Below are positions 48,514-57,243 of a stretch of 64,000 bases of DNA, one piece after another. Position numbers and translations under genes: made by a program. The stretch spans positions 1 to 64,000 of the forward strand of contig CALRKB020000011.1 of the NCBI GenBank assembly GCA_943367755.1. Reading direction: 5' to 3'. Within the stretch, counting starts at the first letter, position 1, and every line of letters starts with the position of its first letter. Origin of the DNA: PCC-6802 sp943367755. GTDB taxonomy: Bacteria; Cyanobacteriota; Cyanobacteriia; Pseudanabaenales; Pseudanabaenaceae. Below the pieces are notes generated by a model. That model did no database searches and was not told where the DNA came from. It worked only from the letters and a program-made list of their open reading frames with translations.

Positions 48514-50277
48514 ATGGCAATAACTTTTGCCCCTAGTTCGCCAACAGGTGTTCCTGAGGGTTCGCCCTTGAGCGTGACAGCTACTCGTACAGATACAACA
48601 ACGGCAAATGAGGTAGTTACCCTTGGTATTCCTACAGGTTCAGCTACTTTAGGTAGTGATTTTACAATACCTGTTAGTTTCACTTTCCTTGCTAATAGTC
48701 CAACAGCAACTTTCTCTATCCCGATTATTAGTGATGGCAGTACGGGGGAGTCTAGCGAAACCTTTACCATTCCTTTCACCTCAAGCGCAGCAGTTAATAA
48801 TCCGGTTCCTTCCCTTGTTGTCAGCATTGCAGCCGATAGTAGTAGTGGTGGACCCACTACGGGCGATGCAACATTAACTTTTCTTCAATCTTCTTATGTA
48901 GTTGATGAGGGCGCAGGTTTTGTTACAGTTAACCTTCGTTATACGGGAACAGATATTCCTGGCGATGTTGGATTGAAAACTTTCACGGTTCAAGATACTA
49001 ATGGAACTGCTGTCGGTGCAGATTACACGGGTATAACAACCACCCTCGTCTTTGGTGAGCAAGAAGACTCTCTTCCTGGTTTACAATCTGCGAAGGATTT
49101 TTCATTCAATATCCCTATCAAAGATGACACTCTAGTTGAAGAAGACGAAACTTTTAGCGTTAGTTTTAAAGATTTCAAGTTTGCTTTCCCTGGTATAGAT
49201 ACTGCTGTTGTCACTATCCGCGATAATGATGGGATAGGTGGAGGTGGTACTTCCAGTAGAGGTTTAGTACAGTTTGGCTCACCTAGCTTTAACGTCAATG
49301 AAAATGCTGGCTTTATTGATATTCCCATTACTAGAACTGGTGGTAGTTCGGGAACAGTAACTTTCACAGTTCGCACCAGAGACTTGAGTACAACACCTAC
49401 AACCCCAGGAGCAGAATCTTCGGCTTTTGCAGGTCAGGACTACAATGCTATCGTCCCATCTAACCAGGGCAGCAATCCAGATACTGGTGGTAGTGGGCAG
49501 CTAATTGTGTTTGGTGATGGCGACACCTCAACTAAGTTTGTCAGAATTCCCATCATCAACGACACAACTGCCGAGTTAACCGAGAGCTTTGCTGTCGATC
49601 TAATCGAAAATAGAGGTACTGGTGTTTTACTAGCGAATACAACGTTAGTCAACATCCTTGATGATGACAGCGGCCAAGGTGGCACAGTAGGCCCCGGCAC
49701 TAATCCCACATTTGGGCCCGAAGCACCATTCTTCCCAACTTTTGTTGATGGCAATAACGAAGTTGTTGGTGCGGGCGGCAATGATACCTTATACGGCGGT
49801 AAAGGTAATGATTCTTTGACTGGCTTGGGGGGCAATGACACGCTCTATGGCGGTCAGGATCAGGATATACTGTTTGGCAATTCAGGCAATGATTTCCTGT
49901 TTGGCAATAAGGGGGACGACAACCTCTACGGCGGCCAAGGTGATGATATTCTCTACGGTGGCCAGGGTAACGATACCGTGTATGGCAATGACGGTAATGA
50001 TTTCTTAGCTGGGGATATTGGTGTTGATGTCCTAGCAGGTGCAGGTGGCTCGGACAGTTTTGCGCTCCAGGCAGGCAAAGGTACTGATTATGTGGCAGAC
50101 TTTACCGTTGGTGAGGATCTCCTAGCACTTACTGGTGGGCTACAATTTGGCAGCATCTCAATTTTGCAAAGCGGAAATGATACAGTACTCAGAAACAATG
50201 CCACCAGTGAAGATTTGATGGTGCTAGTTAATGTGCAATCCTTCTTAGTGACTGCGGCTAGCTTCATTACCGTGTAA
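48514..50277 (+). CDS. Calx-beta and RTX-repeat calcium-binding protein
   Basis: 587-residue acidic protein. Three Calx-beta-type Ig-like domains lie at about residues 1-105, 115-245 and 250-400. Each has a Glu-rich strand such as EGAGFVTVNLRYTG or ENAGFIDIPITRTGG and an ETF-type DESFAVDL/DETFSVSF ending. About ten RTX nonapeptides of the GGxGND form follow (about residues 415-510), which bind calcium. The C-terminal 75 residues are of the kind exported by type I secretion. No N-terminal signal peptide is seen and no T1SS genes are nearby. Probably a cell-surface or secreted protein; specific function unknown. It ends in a strong terminator. Confidence 0.88.
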   Translation: MAITFAPSSPTGVPEGSPLSVTATRTDTTTANEVVTLGIPTGSATLGSDFTIPVSFTFLANSPTATFSIPIISDGSTGESSETFTIPFTSSAAVNNPVPSLVVSIAADSSSGGPTTGDATLTFLQSSYVVDEGAGFVTVNLRYTGTDIPGDVGLKTFTVQDTNGTAVGADYTGITTTLVFGEQEDSLPGLQSAKDFSFNIPIKDDTLVEEDETFSVSFKDFKFAFPGIDTAVVTIRDNDGIGGGGTSSRGLVQFGSPSFNVNENAGFIDIPITRTGGSSGTVTFTVRTRDLSTTPTTPGAESSAFAGQDYNAIVPSNQGSNPDTGGSGQLIVFGDGDTSTKFVRIPIINDTTAELTESFAVDLIENRGTGVLLANTTLVNILDDDSGQGGTVGPGTNPTFGPEAPFFPTFVDGNNEVVGAGGNDTLYGGKGNDSLTGLGGNDTLYGGQDQDILFGNSGNDFLFGNKGDDNLYGGQGDDILYGGQGNDTVYGNDGNDFLAGDIGVDVLAGAGGSDSFALQAGKGTDYVADFTVGEDLLALTGGLQFGSISILQSGNDTVLRNNATSEDLMVLVNVQSFLVTAASFITV

Positions 50278-50318
50278 GAAGGACATCTGCTCCCAACCAA
50301 AAAGTTTCAACCTATAGC

Positions 50319-50366
50319 TCCCCCACATGCCTCCTTATTATTAGGTAAAGCAGTGGGGGATTTTTT
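50319..50366 (+). terminator. Rho-independent terminator of the RTX gene
   Basis: TCCCCCAC (50319-50326) pairs with GTGGGGGA (50353-50360) across a 26-nt loop and is followed immediately by TTTTTT (50361-50366), 42 bp after the RTX stop. Confidence 0.8.
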
Positions 50367-50428
50367 GTATGCCTAACCAACATTTTGAAACTTGATATGA
50401 TTAGGAGGAAGTTAGCTAAAATGTTTCT

Positions 50429-50725
50429 GTGCCCCGCAATGATATTAGCCACATCAGAGAAAAGATTCGCCTTCGCCAGTACGATATGTCAGCTCATGCC
50501 ATGGAGGAAATGGCAGAAGACATACTAACAATTTTGGATGTTGAGGAGGCAGTTTTGAGCGGTCAAGTTATTCGAGTTGAAAAAGATGACCCCAGAGGCA
50601 CAAAATATGTGGTAGTGGGTACTGCAATGGATCGACAAACGCCAGTTGGGGTTGTTGGACGTTTTACGAGCAGTGAGCGTTATTTGATTGTAACTGTCTA
50701 TGAAGTCACCCCATTAGAAGGTTAA
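50429..50725 (+). CDS. DUF4258 domain protein, putative toxin
   Basis: 98 residues with an apparent GTG start at 50429. The DUF4258 pattern is visible: MSAHAMEEMAEDILTILDVE (the conserved His after Ser/Ala), a SGQVIRVEKDDPRG turn, and the C-terminal strand ERYLIVTVYEVTP. DUF4258 proteins resemble RelE/BrnT-type RNases and are found beside YgiT zinc-finger antitoxins, as here (4 bp gap). An AGGAGG at 50403 is too far from the GTG to explain it, so the exact start is uncertain. Toxicity is inferred. Confidence 0.78.
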   Translation: MPRNDISHIREKIRLRQYDMSAHAMEEMAEDILTILDVEEAVLSGQVIRVEKDDPRGTKYVVVGTAMDRQTPVGVVGRFTSSERYLIVTVYEVTPLEG

Positions 50726-50729
50726 AAAT

Positions 50730-50972
50730 ATGTATGGATATAGATGTGAGTGTTGCGAAGGAACTGTTCAGCCCAGAACAGTAAAGCGTGAAGCCTTTAA
50801 GCATAGAGATGGTTTCGTCATTCTTGAAGATGTGACAATAGGTGTTTGCGATCGCTGCGGTAATCGGTACTACTCAGCTGATATTCTCCATACCGTTCAC
50901 GAGATCGCAACAGGTACCAAATCTCCTCAAAGAATTGAACAAATTCCAGTGGCACAATTGGAGTCAGCGTAG
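50730..50972 (+). CDS. YgiT-type zinc-finger protein, putative antitoxin
   Basis: 80-residue protein with two zinc knuckles, CECC at residues 6-9 and CDRCG near 40, matching the N-terminal zinc domain of MqsA/YgiT. The C-terminal part (LHTVHEIATGTKSPQRIEQI) is a short helical region without the HTH of full-length MqsA. It directly follows the DUF4258 gene and is probably its antitoxin. The reverse order of toxin then antitoxin is usual for mqsRA-like modules. Confidence 0.82.
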   Translation: MYGYRCECCEGTVQPRTVKREAFKHRDGFVILEDVTIGVCDRCGNRYYSADILHTVHEIATGTKSPQRIEQIPVAQLESA

Positions 50973-51019
50973 ACTACGCGTTAGATCCTACACACCACTC
51001 CAGCATCCAAGAGGGGCAA

Positions 51020-51679
51020 ATGGTAGTAACTATAGAATTAAAACAGTTATGTGTTGAGCCAGGCGACAGGATTGTTCTGCAAAACATTAGCTGGGAAAAG
51101 TTTGAGCAAATTCTCGATGAATTGGGCGAGCATCGTTCATCTCGCGTTGCTTACGATCGCGGGACGCTAGAAATTATGTCACCATTACCAGAACATGAAA
51201 AGCCCAATCAGTTTGTTGGCGATTTTGTCAAAATCTTGTTAGAAGAACTGGAAATAGATAATGAATGCTTTGGTTCAACTACATTTAAACGTAAAGACTT
51301 GATGATGGGTCTTGAACCCGATCAATGCTTTTACATCAAAAATCATGCCCAGATGAGAGGCATGAGAAAACTAGACTTAACTGTAGATCCACCGCCCGAT
51401 CTGGCGATTGAGGTTGATGTTACCTCTAAAACGCAGCTAAGTATTTACAAAGGCTTGGGCGTACCCGAACTGTGGCTGTATGGTAGGGTGCAAGGCGGAG
51501 TGAAGCTGCGTATTCTGCTTTTGCAAAATGGCGAATATATCGAATCGGCACATAGTCCTAATTTCCCTGGTATGCCGATCGCCGAAGTAATCCCACAATT
51601 CATTCAACAAAGCGCAACTGTTGGCAGAATGCAAACAATTAAGGCATTTAGAGCCTGGGTTAGGGACAGCCGGTCTTAG
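51020..51679 (+). CDS. Uma2 family (DUF820) putative endonuclease, copy 3
   Basis: 219-residue Uma2 protein. Nuclease-fold residues: Glu in GTLEIMSPLPEHEK, Pro-Asp in PPPDLAIEVDVTSKT with Glu and Lys, and the PDQCFYIKN block. The tail GVPELWLYGR and IPQFIQQS agrees with the family. It diverges from the other two copies, having the EIMSPLPEHE subtype rather than ELVDG. It is convergent with trpD, 5 bp between stops, and closes the accessory stretch. Confidence 0.88.
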   Translation: MVVTIELKQLCVEPGDRIVLQNISWEKFEQILDELGEHRSSRVAYDRGTLEIMSPLPEHEKPNQFVGDFVKILLEELEIDNECFGSTTFKRKDLMMGLEPDQCFYIKNHAQMRGMRKLDLTVDPPPDLAIEVDVTSKTQLSIYKGLGVPELWLYGRVQGGVKLRILLLQNGEYIESAHSPNFPGMPIAEVIPQFIQQSATVGRMQTIKAFRAWVRDSRS

Positions 51680-51683
51680 ATAC

Positions 51684-52730
51684 CTAAGATTGGAGGAATT
51701 GTACTAACTCTTCCAGCTTTTGCCATGCTGCACCGCTGCTAATCACCTCAGATGCCAGCTTAACGCCCTCTTCCCAGGTTGTGGCTTTGCCTGCTACCCG
51801 CAACGCAATCCCACTATTGAGTGCGACACAGTTTGCTTGCGCCGCCGAACCCTTGCCCTGCAATACGGATCGCAGAATCTCGGCATTTTCCTCAACGCTA
51901 CCACCTTTGAGTGCTGTTAGAGGTGCGGTGGCTAAACCCAGTGCCTGCGGATCGATCGCTTCGATTGTAATGCGATCGCCCTGCAAAAAAGCCATATCGG
52001 TAAGGTCGCCTAAACCCGCTTCATCCATACCTTCACGGCTGTGCAAAACCACTGCTTGACTGCGCCCTAATAGGCGTAAAGCTTCTGCTACAGTCTCGAT
52101 CAGGTCTTTGTGATAAACGCCCATCACCTGAACAGCGGGTTGCAAAGGATTCACCAGTGGCCCAATTAGGTTGAAGACGGTACGTACTCCCAAACTGCGG
52201 CGAATTGGGCCTACCGCTTTCATGGCAGGATGCCAGTTAGGCGCAAATATAAATGTCATGCCGACTTCGGCGATCGCTTCATAAATTTTCTCCGGTGCGG
52301 CACCAAGATTTACACCCAGAGCTTCTAGCACATCCGCCGAGCCAGAGCGGCTAGACATGGCACGGTTACCATGCTTGGCAACAGGTACGCCAGATGCTGC
52401 TGCCACAAATGCCACTGATGTCGAAATGTTGAATGTATCTGCGCCGTCACCACCAGTGCCACAGGTATCTAGTAAGTTCCCCAGGGTACCCAGGTCATTG
52501 CCATGCGAAGAATTAGCCGTATGTCCTACAGATAGCTGCTGCAATACACTTGCCATCGCGGCGAGTTCGATCGCTTGTACACCTTTGCATTGCAAAGCTG
52601 CCAGGATTGCACCCGATAGCTCCGGGGCGATTGCGCCATCTAACCAACCCTGCATGAGTGTAACTGCTTGCTCAGAGGAGAGCGATCGACGATTGATTAA
52701 CTGTTGGAGAATATCCGACCAATTCGTCAT
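51684..52730 (-). CDS. trpD: Anthranilate phosphoribosyltransferase
   Basis: Second step of tryptophan synthesis: transfers a phosphoribosyl group from PRPP to anthranilate. I start at the ATG at 52730 (348 residues, MTNWSDILQQL); a TTG six codons earlier is in frame but unlikely. The PRPP loop is LDTCGTGGDGADTFNIST, with KHGNRAMSSRSGSADVLEAL following, and GPIRRSLGVRTVFNLIGPL in the middle of the C-terminal domain. Length is normal. Stand-alone trp gene, as usual in cyanobacteria where trp genes are dispersed. Followed 32 bp upstream by the epimerase gene on the same strand. Confidence 0.96.
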   Translation of the reverse strand: MTNWSDILQQLINRRSLSSEQAVTLMQGWLDGAIAPELSGAILAALQCKGVQAIELAAMASVLQQLSVGHTANSSHGNDLGTLGNLLDTCGTGGDGADTFNISTSVAFVAAASGVPVAKHGNRAMSSRSGSADVLEALGVNLGAAPEKIYEAIAEVGMTFIFAPNWHPAMKAVGPIRRSLGVRTVFNLIGPLVNPLQPAVQVMGVYHKDLIETVAEALRLLGRSQAVVLHSREGMDEAGLGDLTDMAFLQGDRITIEAIDPQALGLATAPLTALKGGSVEENAEILRSVLQGKGSAAQANCVALNSGIALRVAGKATTWEEGVKLASEVISSGAAWQKLEELVQFLQS

Positions 52731-52761
52731 AGTAATTTGCGTATTCAAAAGGTTTCACAAT

Positions 52762-53685
52762 CTAAGGTTTCACAATCTGGGCTAGAGCTAAATCGATGGT
52801 TGGATACTGAAACTGAAATTGACTCGCTTCAGCTTTTTTAGGTAACACCTTCTGACCTTCTAAAGCCAGGATTGAAGCCTCGCCTAATAACGCTTGGAGA
52901 GCAAATGCGGGTACGGGTAATAGGGCAGGTCGATTTACAGCTTTTGCTAAAGCTTTCGTAAATTCCTCGTTGGTGACAGGATTTGGGGCAGTACCGTTCA
53001 CTACCCCTGCAATTTGAGTATTGGTAAGGGCAAAAATAATTAGATTGACCAGATCGTCACGGTGAATCCAGGATAACCACTGCTTGCCGGAGCCAATTTT
53101 GCCACCAGCTCCTAACTTAAAAATTGGTAAGATCTGACCTAAAAAACCACCAGGGCCAAAAACAAGGCCATTTCGTATTTTTACAACTCTCACGCCTAAA
53201 CTGCTTGCCGCATCGGCTTCGGCTTCCCAGGCTTTGCAGACTCCAGCGAGAAAGTCATTGCCCTCAACGCTATATTCATCAAATTCTTTGGCCAGATCGG
53301 TGCCGTAGAAACCGACGGCGGAAGCATTGACTAAAACCTGAGGTTTAGGTGATGCCAACTGCATAGCCTCGACAATTTGCCGCGTGGAGAGTTGGCGACT
53401 CTGGAGAATTTCTTGCTTGCGTGCCTTGCTCCAGGACTGCCCAAAAATAGGTGTCCCGGCTAAATTCACTACTCCATCGCAGTTAGAGAAAACCTTACCC
53501 CATTCACCCGCCGCCATTGGGGTATAGCCTATAACTTCAACATTTGGAAAAATTGTTTTGGGAAACTGGCGCGTCGCTTTTTGCGGATCGCGAGCTAAGA
53601 CAATCAACCTATGACCGAGTGAGTGCAACTGCTCTACCAATCTCACACCAATAAATCCAGTAGCACCAGCTACCACAACTCTCAT
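52762..53685 (-). CDS. TIGR01777 family NAD(P)-dependent epimerase (SDR39U1-like)
   Basis: 307 residues from the ATG at 53685. Extended SDR Rossmann fold: cofactor loop VVAGATGFIGVRLVEQL at the start, NASAVGFYGTD with the catalytic-region Tyr, and VVKIRNGLVFGPGGFLGQIL, all typical of the TIGR01777 family. The C-terminal DUF1731-like part (LLGEASILALEGQKVLPKKA) is present. The protein is annotated in cyanobacteria as a cell-division-inhibitor SulA-type homologue, but the activity is not known. It precedes trpD by 31 bp on the same strand, so co-transcription is possible. Confidence 0.9.
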   Translation of the reverse strand: MRVVVAGATGFIGVRLVEQLHSLGHRLIVLARDPQKATRQFPKTIFPNVEVIGYTPMAAGEWGKVFSNCDGVVNLAGTPIFGQSWSKARKQEILQSRQLSTRQIVEAMQLASPKPQVLVNASAVGFYGTDLAKEFDEYSVEGNDFLAGVCKAWEAEADAASSLGVRVVKIRNGLVFGPGGFLGQILPIFKLGAGGKIGSGKQWLSWIHRDDLVNLIIFALTNTQIAGVVNGTAPNPVTNEEFTKALAKAVNRPALLPVPAFALQALLGEASILALEGQKVLPKKAEASQFQFQYPTIDLALAQIVKP

Positions 53686-53983
53686 GTGAATATTTCCTCT
53701 TCTAACTACGCCCAATCATTCTACCGTGTGGCGATCGCGCCCAAGCCGTTGCGACAGGATTGCTAATGTAAGCGATCAATAATTTAACCTGAGATTGCTA
53801 CCAAAGGTGACGATTCCTGATAGGGTAATCAATAATCTGCTGAATTTAATACCATGCCATTTTGTTACTGCTACATATAAGCCACTCCTGACTGCAAGCG
53901 CGAAGGGAAACTAGTAGCGATCGGTAGTAGTCAACAAGCAAAATGGTTAAAGTTGCACATTTTAGGTTAAAAGCGAAAGTTGC

Positions 53984-55147
53984 ATGAAAGTTCTGGTGAT
54001 TGGCGGCGATGGATACTGCGGTTGGGCTACAGCCTTATATCTGGCTAAGCAAGGCTACGAGGTTGGTATTTTAGATAGCCTGATACGACGTCATTGGGAT
54101 CAAACGCTAGGGGTGGACACTCTGACCCCGATCGCTCCCATACATAAGCGCATAGATCGGTGGCGGGGACTCACAGGCCAGCATATGGATCTATTTGTGG
54201 GCGATATCACCAACTACGAGTTTCTGGAATCAGTATTTCGCAGCTTTGAGCCGCAAGCGGTCGTGCATTTTGGCGAACAGCGGTCTGCGCCTTTTTCCAT
54301 GATCGATCGCGATCGCGCCGTACTCACCCAGGTTAATAATGTGGTTGGTACGCTCAATATTCTTTACGCGATCAGGGATCTTTGCCCTGACTGCCATCTG
54401 GTCAAACTTGGCACCATGGGCGAGTATGGTACGCCAAATATTGATATCGAGGAAGGCTACATTACGATCGAACACAATGGCCGCAAAGATACGTTGCCAT
54501 ATCCCAAACAACCAGGCAGTTTCTACCACGTCAGTAAGTGTCAAGATTCGCTCAATATTCACTTTGCCTGCCGCGTATGGGGAACCCGCGCGACGGATCT
54601 CAATCAGGGTGTAGTCTATGGTGTCCTCACCGATGAAACCGGCTCAGACGAAACTCTGATCAATCGGCTTGATTACGATGGTGTATTTGGTACAGCGCTA
54701 AACCGCTTCTGCGTACAAGCGGCAATCGGACATCCCTTGACCGTCTATGGTAAAGGCGGACAAACAAGAGGTTTTCTAGATATTAGGGATACCGTGCGCT
54801 GTGTTGAATTAGCGATCGCCACGCCAGCCGAACCTGGTAAATTCCGCGTCTTCAACCAGTTTACAGAGTTATTTTCGGTTGAAGATCTCGCCTTGATGGT
54901 ACAAAAAGCAGGTCAGACCATTGGCTTAAAAGTTGATATCGACTACATGGAAAATCCCCGTGTAGAGCTAGAGCAACATTACTTTAATGCCAAAAACACC
55001 AAGCTTTTAGACCTAGGTTTACAGCCACATTTTCTCTCCGATGCTTTGCTAGATTCACTGCTCAATTTTGCGATTAAATACCGCGATCGCATTGATGAAA
55101 GCCAGATTCTCCCCAAGGTATCCTGGAAGCGTGGGATGACAAAGTGA
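53984..55147 (+). CDS. sqdB: UDP-sulfoquinovose synthase
   Basis: Makes UDP-sulfoquinovose from UDP-glucose and sulfite, the head group donor for the thylakoid lipid SQDG. 387 residues of extended SDR type: NAD loop VIGGDGYCGWATALYLAKQG, catalytic Thr in VKLGTMGEYGTPNIDIEEGY, and the Tyr/Lys pair in FYHVSKCQDS. The conserved RATDLNQGVVYG and RGFLDIRDTVRCVEL segments are intact. The length is close to the plant and cyanobacterial enzymes. Its partner SQDG synthase gene (sqdX) is not in this window. Possible hairpin after the gene lies within the end of the convergent neighbour. Confidence 0.96.
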   Translation: MKVLVIGGDGYCGWATALYLAKQGYEVGILDSLIRRHWDQTLGVDTLTPIAPIHKRIDRWRGLTGQHMDLFVGDITNYEFLESVFRSFEPQAVVHFGEQRSAPFSMIDRDRAVLTQVNNVVGTLNILYAIRDLCPDCHLVKLGTMGEYGTPNIDIEEGYITIEHNGRKDTLPYPKQPGSFYHVSKCQDSLNIHFACRVWGTRATDLNQGVVYGVLTDETGSDETLINRLDYDGVFGTALNRFCVQAAIGHPLTVYGKGGQTRGFLDIRDTVRCVELAIATPAEPGKFRVFNQFTELFSVEDLALMVQKAGQTIGLKVDIDYMENPRVELEQHYFNAKNTKLLDLGLQPHFLSDALLDSLLNFAIKYRDRIDESQILPKVSWKRGMTK

Positions 55148-55160
55148 ATGGGTCTGGAAA

Positions 55161-55865
55161 TCAATTAAGGACAGGTAATTCTTTAGTTTCGATTACCTGT
55201 CTTTGGCTCAGATCCAGTTCCGTGACAAAACTCTTTCCTTCAGTCTCATAGATCATCAATACATTTGTCTCATTGATTTGAAATGTGTTGAGTAAGCGAT
55301 TGACTTTTGGAATTACTTCAGTATAGTTTGCACCTGAAACATCAGAAACCGCAATGGTTTTACGATCTTCTTCGCTTAAGCGTTTATCGTCATTCGTATC
55401 TGCTTTTACGACTGTATACCAAATGCCGAATGTTTTGACTAGCTTGCCTTCTTTATCATTTTTGCCAATCTTCTGGGTCTGAATAAAGAGGGTGTTATTT
55501 TTAGGAACGAGGCGAATCGCCGATTTATCCTTTACATTCAGGACGAGATAATTAGTGGGAGAAACCGCACCTTTGCTGTAGTAGCCGCGATCGACTTCTT
55601 GCTCAATCGTCACGGGGGCGATGCGGTAGGGTGTACCTTCCACAATCTCAAAAGACCCTAAGCCAAACTTGGTAGCTTTGATATTGGGATCGCTCGGATT
55701 ATTGAATATAACATTGGTAGTACTGCGATCGCGGGTGACATACTTAAAAATCTGATGGGCAGAAAACCCTAGAATTACTATTAATAGTAAGCCCCCGAAG
55801 GATAGTGACAGAAAACTGACCGATCGCAATAGACCAGAAAACCGAGGATCTCGATCGTTACTCAT
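55161..55865 (-). CDS. Membrane-anchored hypothetical protein with an EF-hand-like loop
   Basis: 234 residues, unknown family. One span near residues 17-39 (SFGGLLLIVILGFSAHQIF) after a basic, polar N-terminus suggests anchoring with the rest outside the cytoplasm. At about residues 155-166 the run DTNDDKRLSEED matches an EF-hand loop (Asp/Asn/Asp positions 1, 3, 5 and acidic position 12). The body is rich in Val, Ile and Lys and has no catalytic motif. Its end contains a perfect 10-bp inverted repeat (GACAGGTAAT at 55170-55179 and its complement at 55192-55201), which may fold in the sqdB transcript. Function unknown. Confidence 0.65.
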   Translation of the reverse strand: MSNDRDPRFSGLLRSVSFLSLSFGGLLLIVILGFSAHQIFKYVTRDRSTTNVIFNNPSDPNIKATKFGLGSFEIVEGTPYRIAPVTIEQEVDRGYYSKGAVSPTNYLVLNVKDKSAIRLVPKNNTLFIQTQKIGKNDKEGKLVKTFGIWYTVVKADTNDDKRLSEEDRKTIAVSDVSGANYTEVIPKVNRLLNTFQINETNVLMIYETEGKSFVTELDLSQRQVIETKELPVLN

Positions 55866-56042
55866 AGGTTTTAGGTTTGATGTGTGTCGATGCTAGAAAG
55901 TATTCTGATTTTAAGCTGCTTCAACCGATCTCTCAGCTTTTGTCCTGTACTTAGCCCTGCAGCAGCAAATTGTAAGGCGAGAAGAACTGAACTGGGTACA
56001 GTTACAGTGCGGGGCTTCCCGCAACTAAGCTAAAAGAAAATT

Positions 56043-57047
56043 TTAGAACTGCTGCAGAAAGCGCAGATCGCTGCTGAACAGGCGGCGGATGTCGTCGATT
56101 TGGTGCATCACCATGGCAATGCGCTCGATGCCAAATCCCCAGGCAAAGCCTGTGAGTACTTCAGAGTCGTAGCCCACTGCTTTGAACACGTTGGGATCGA
56201 CCATGCCACAACCACCCAGTTCCAACCAGCGCCCGTTCCATTTCACATCCACCTCAGCAGAAGGTTCGGTGAAGGGGAAATAACTAGGACGGAAGCGAAC
56301 TTCTTGCTCGCCAAATAATTCTTCGACAAAAGTTTTAACCGTACCTTTGAGATCGCCAAAGGTTAGCCCCTCTTCTACTGCCAGTAATTCGATCTGGTGA
56401 AAGACGGGTGAGTGTGTGGCATCGATGTCATCTTTGCGGTACACGCGACCAGGGCACACAATGCGCAGAGGCGGTTCATTTGCTTCCATGTAGCGAATCT
56501 GCACGGATGAGGTCTGAGTTCGTAATAGCTTGCCATCAGTCAGGTAGAGCGTGTCCTGCATATCGCGGGCGGGGTGATCGGCAGGAGTATTGAGGGACTC
56601 AAAATTATAGTAATCCGTCTCAATTTCTGGCCCTTGCGCCACCGTGAATCCTAGACCAACCAGAATATCTAAAGCCCGATCAATCGTTCCTTGAATGGGA
56701 TGCACCCTACCCTGAAGCGCATGGATTACACCTGGCATAGTAACATCTAAGGTTTCTGATTCCAGGCGGCGATTAATTTCTGCCTTCTGTAAAGCTAGTT
56801 TGCGATCATCTAGCTGGTTTTGTAATGACTGCTTAATCTGGTTGGCGATCGCTCCCACTTGAGGGCGTTCGTCAGCGGACAGTTTACCCATCGCGCCCAG
56901 GATTTGCGACAGCACACCTTTTTTGCCCAAGTACTCTACTCTGACAGCCTCTAGTTGCTCAGCAGTTTGTACGCCAGCTACGGACTGTGCCGCACGATCG
57001 GCGAGGGATTGCAGTTGTGATTTTAAGTTATCTAAGTCAGCAGTCAT
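56043..57047 (-). CDS. pheS: Phenylalanyl-tRNA synthetase alpha chain
   Basis: Alpha subunit of the alpha2beta2 PheRS, 334 residues from the ATG at 57047; a TTG at 57059 is also in frame but less likely. N-terminal coiled coil (about 1-90), then the class II core: motif 1 region VHPIQGTIDRALDIL, GPEIETDYYNFESLN, LRTQTSSVQIRYM, motif 2 RVYRKDDIDATHSPVFHQIE, and motif 3 GFAWGFGIERIAMVMHQIDD. ends at FLQQF. pheT is not adjacent, as is common in cyanobacteria. Confidence 0.97.
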   Translation of the reverse strand: MTADLDNLKSQLQSLADRAAQSVAGVQTAEQLEAVRVEYLGKKGVLSQILGAMGKLSADERPQVGAIANQIKQSLQNQLDDRKLALQKAEINRRLESETLDVTMPGVIHALQGRVHPIQGTIDRALDILVGLGFTVAQGPEIETDYYNFESLNTPADHPARDMQDTLYLTDGKLLRTQTSSVQIRYMEANEPPLRIVCPGRVYRKDDIDATHSPVFHQIELLAVEEGLTFGDLKGTVKTFVEELFGEQEVRFRPSYFPFTEPSAEVDVKWNGRWLELGGCGMVDPNVFKAVGYDSEVLTGFAWGFGIERIAMVMHQIDDIRRLFSSDLRFLQQF

Positions 57048-57243
57048 TACATCTATCAATGAAAATTGCTATGTTCAGCATTATGGTCAAATTATGACCA
57101 AGGATCATGCCAAGTCTTGATATTCCACCATACCAGGTTTTCGCTTGTGCGAAGTTGTGTATCGATCGAAAAGAGCAGGCAATATGCCTGCTCTTCTAGG
57201 GTTTGAGTAATAATTTGGGGCTAATGGTTAACCTTAGAACTAC

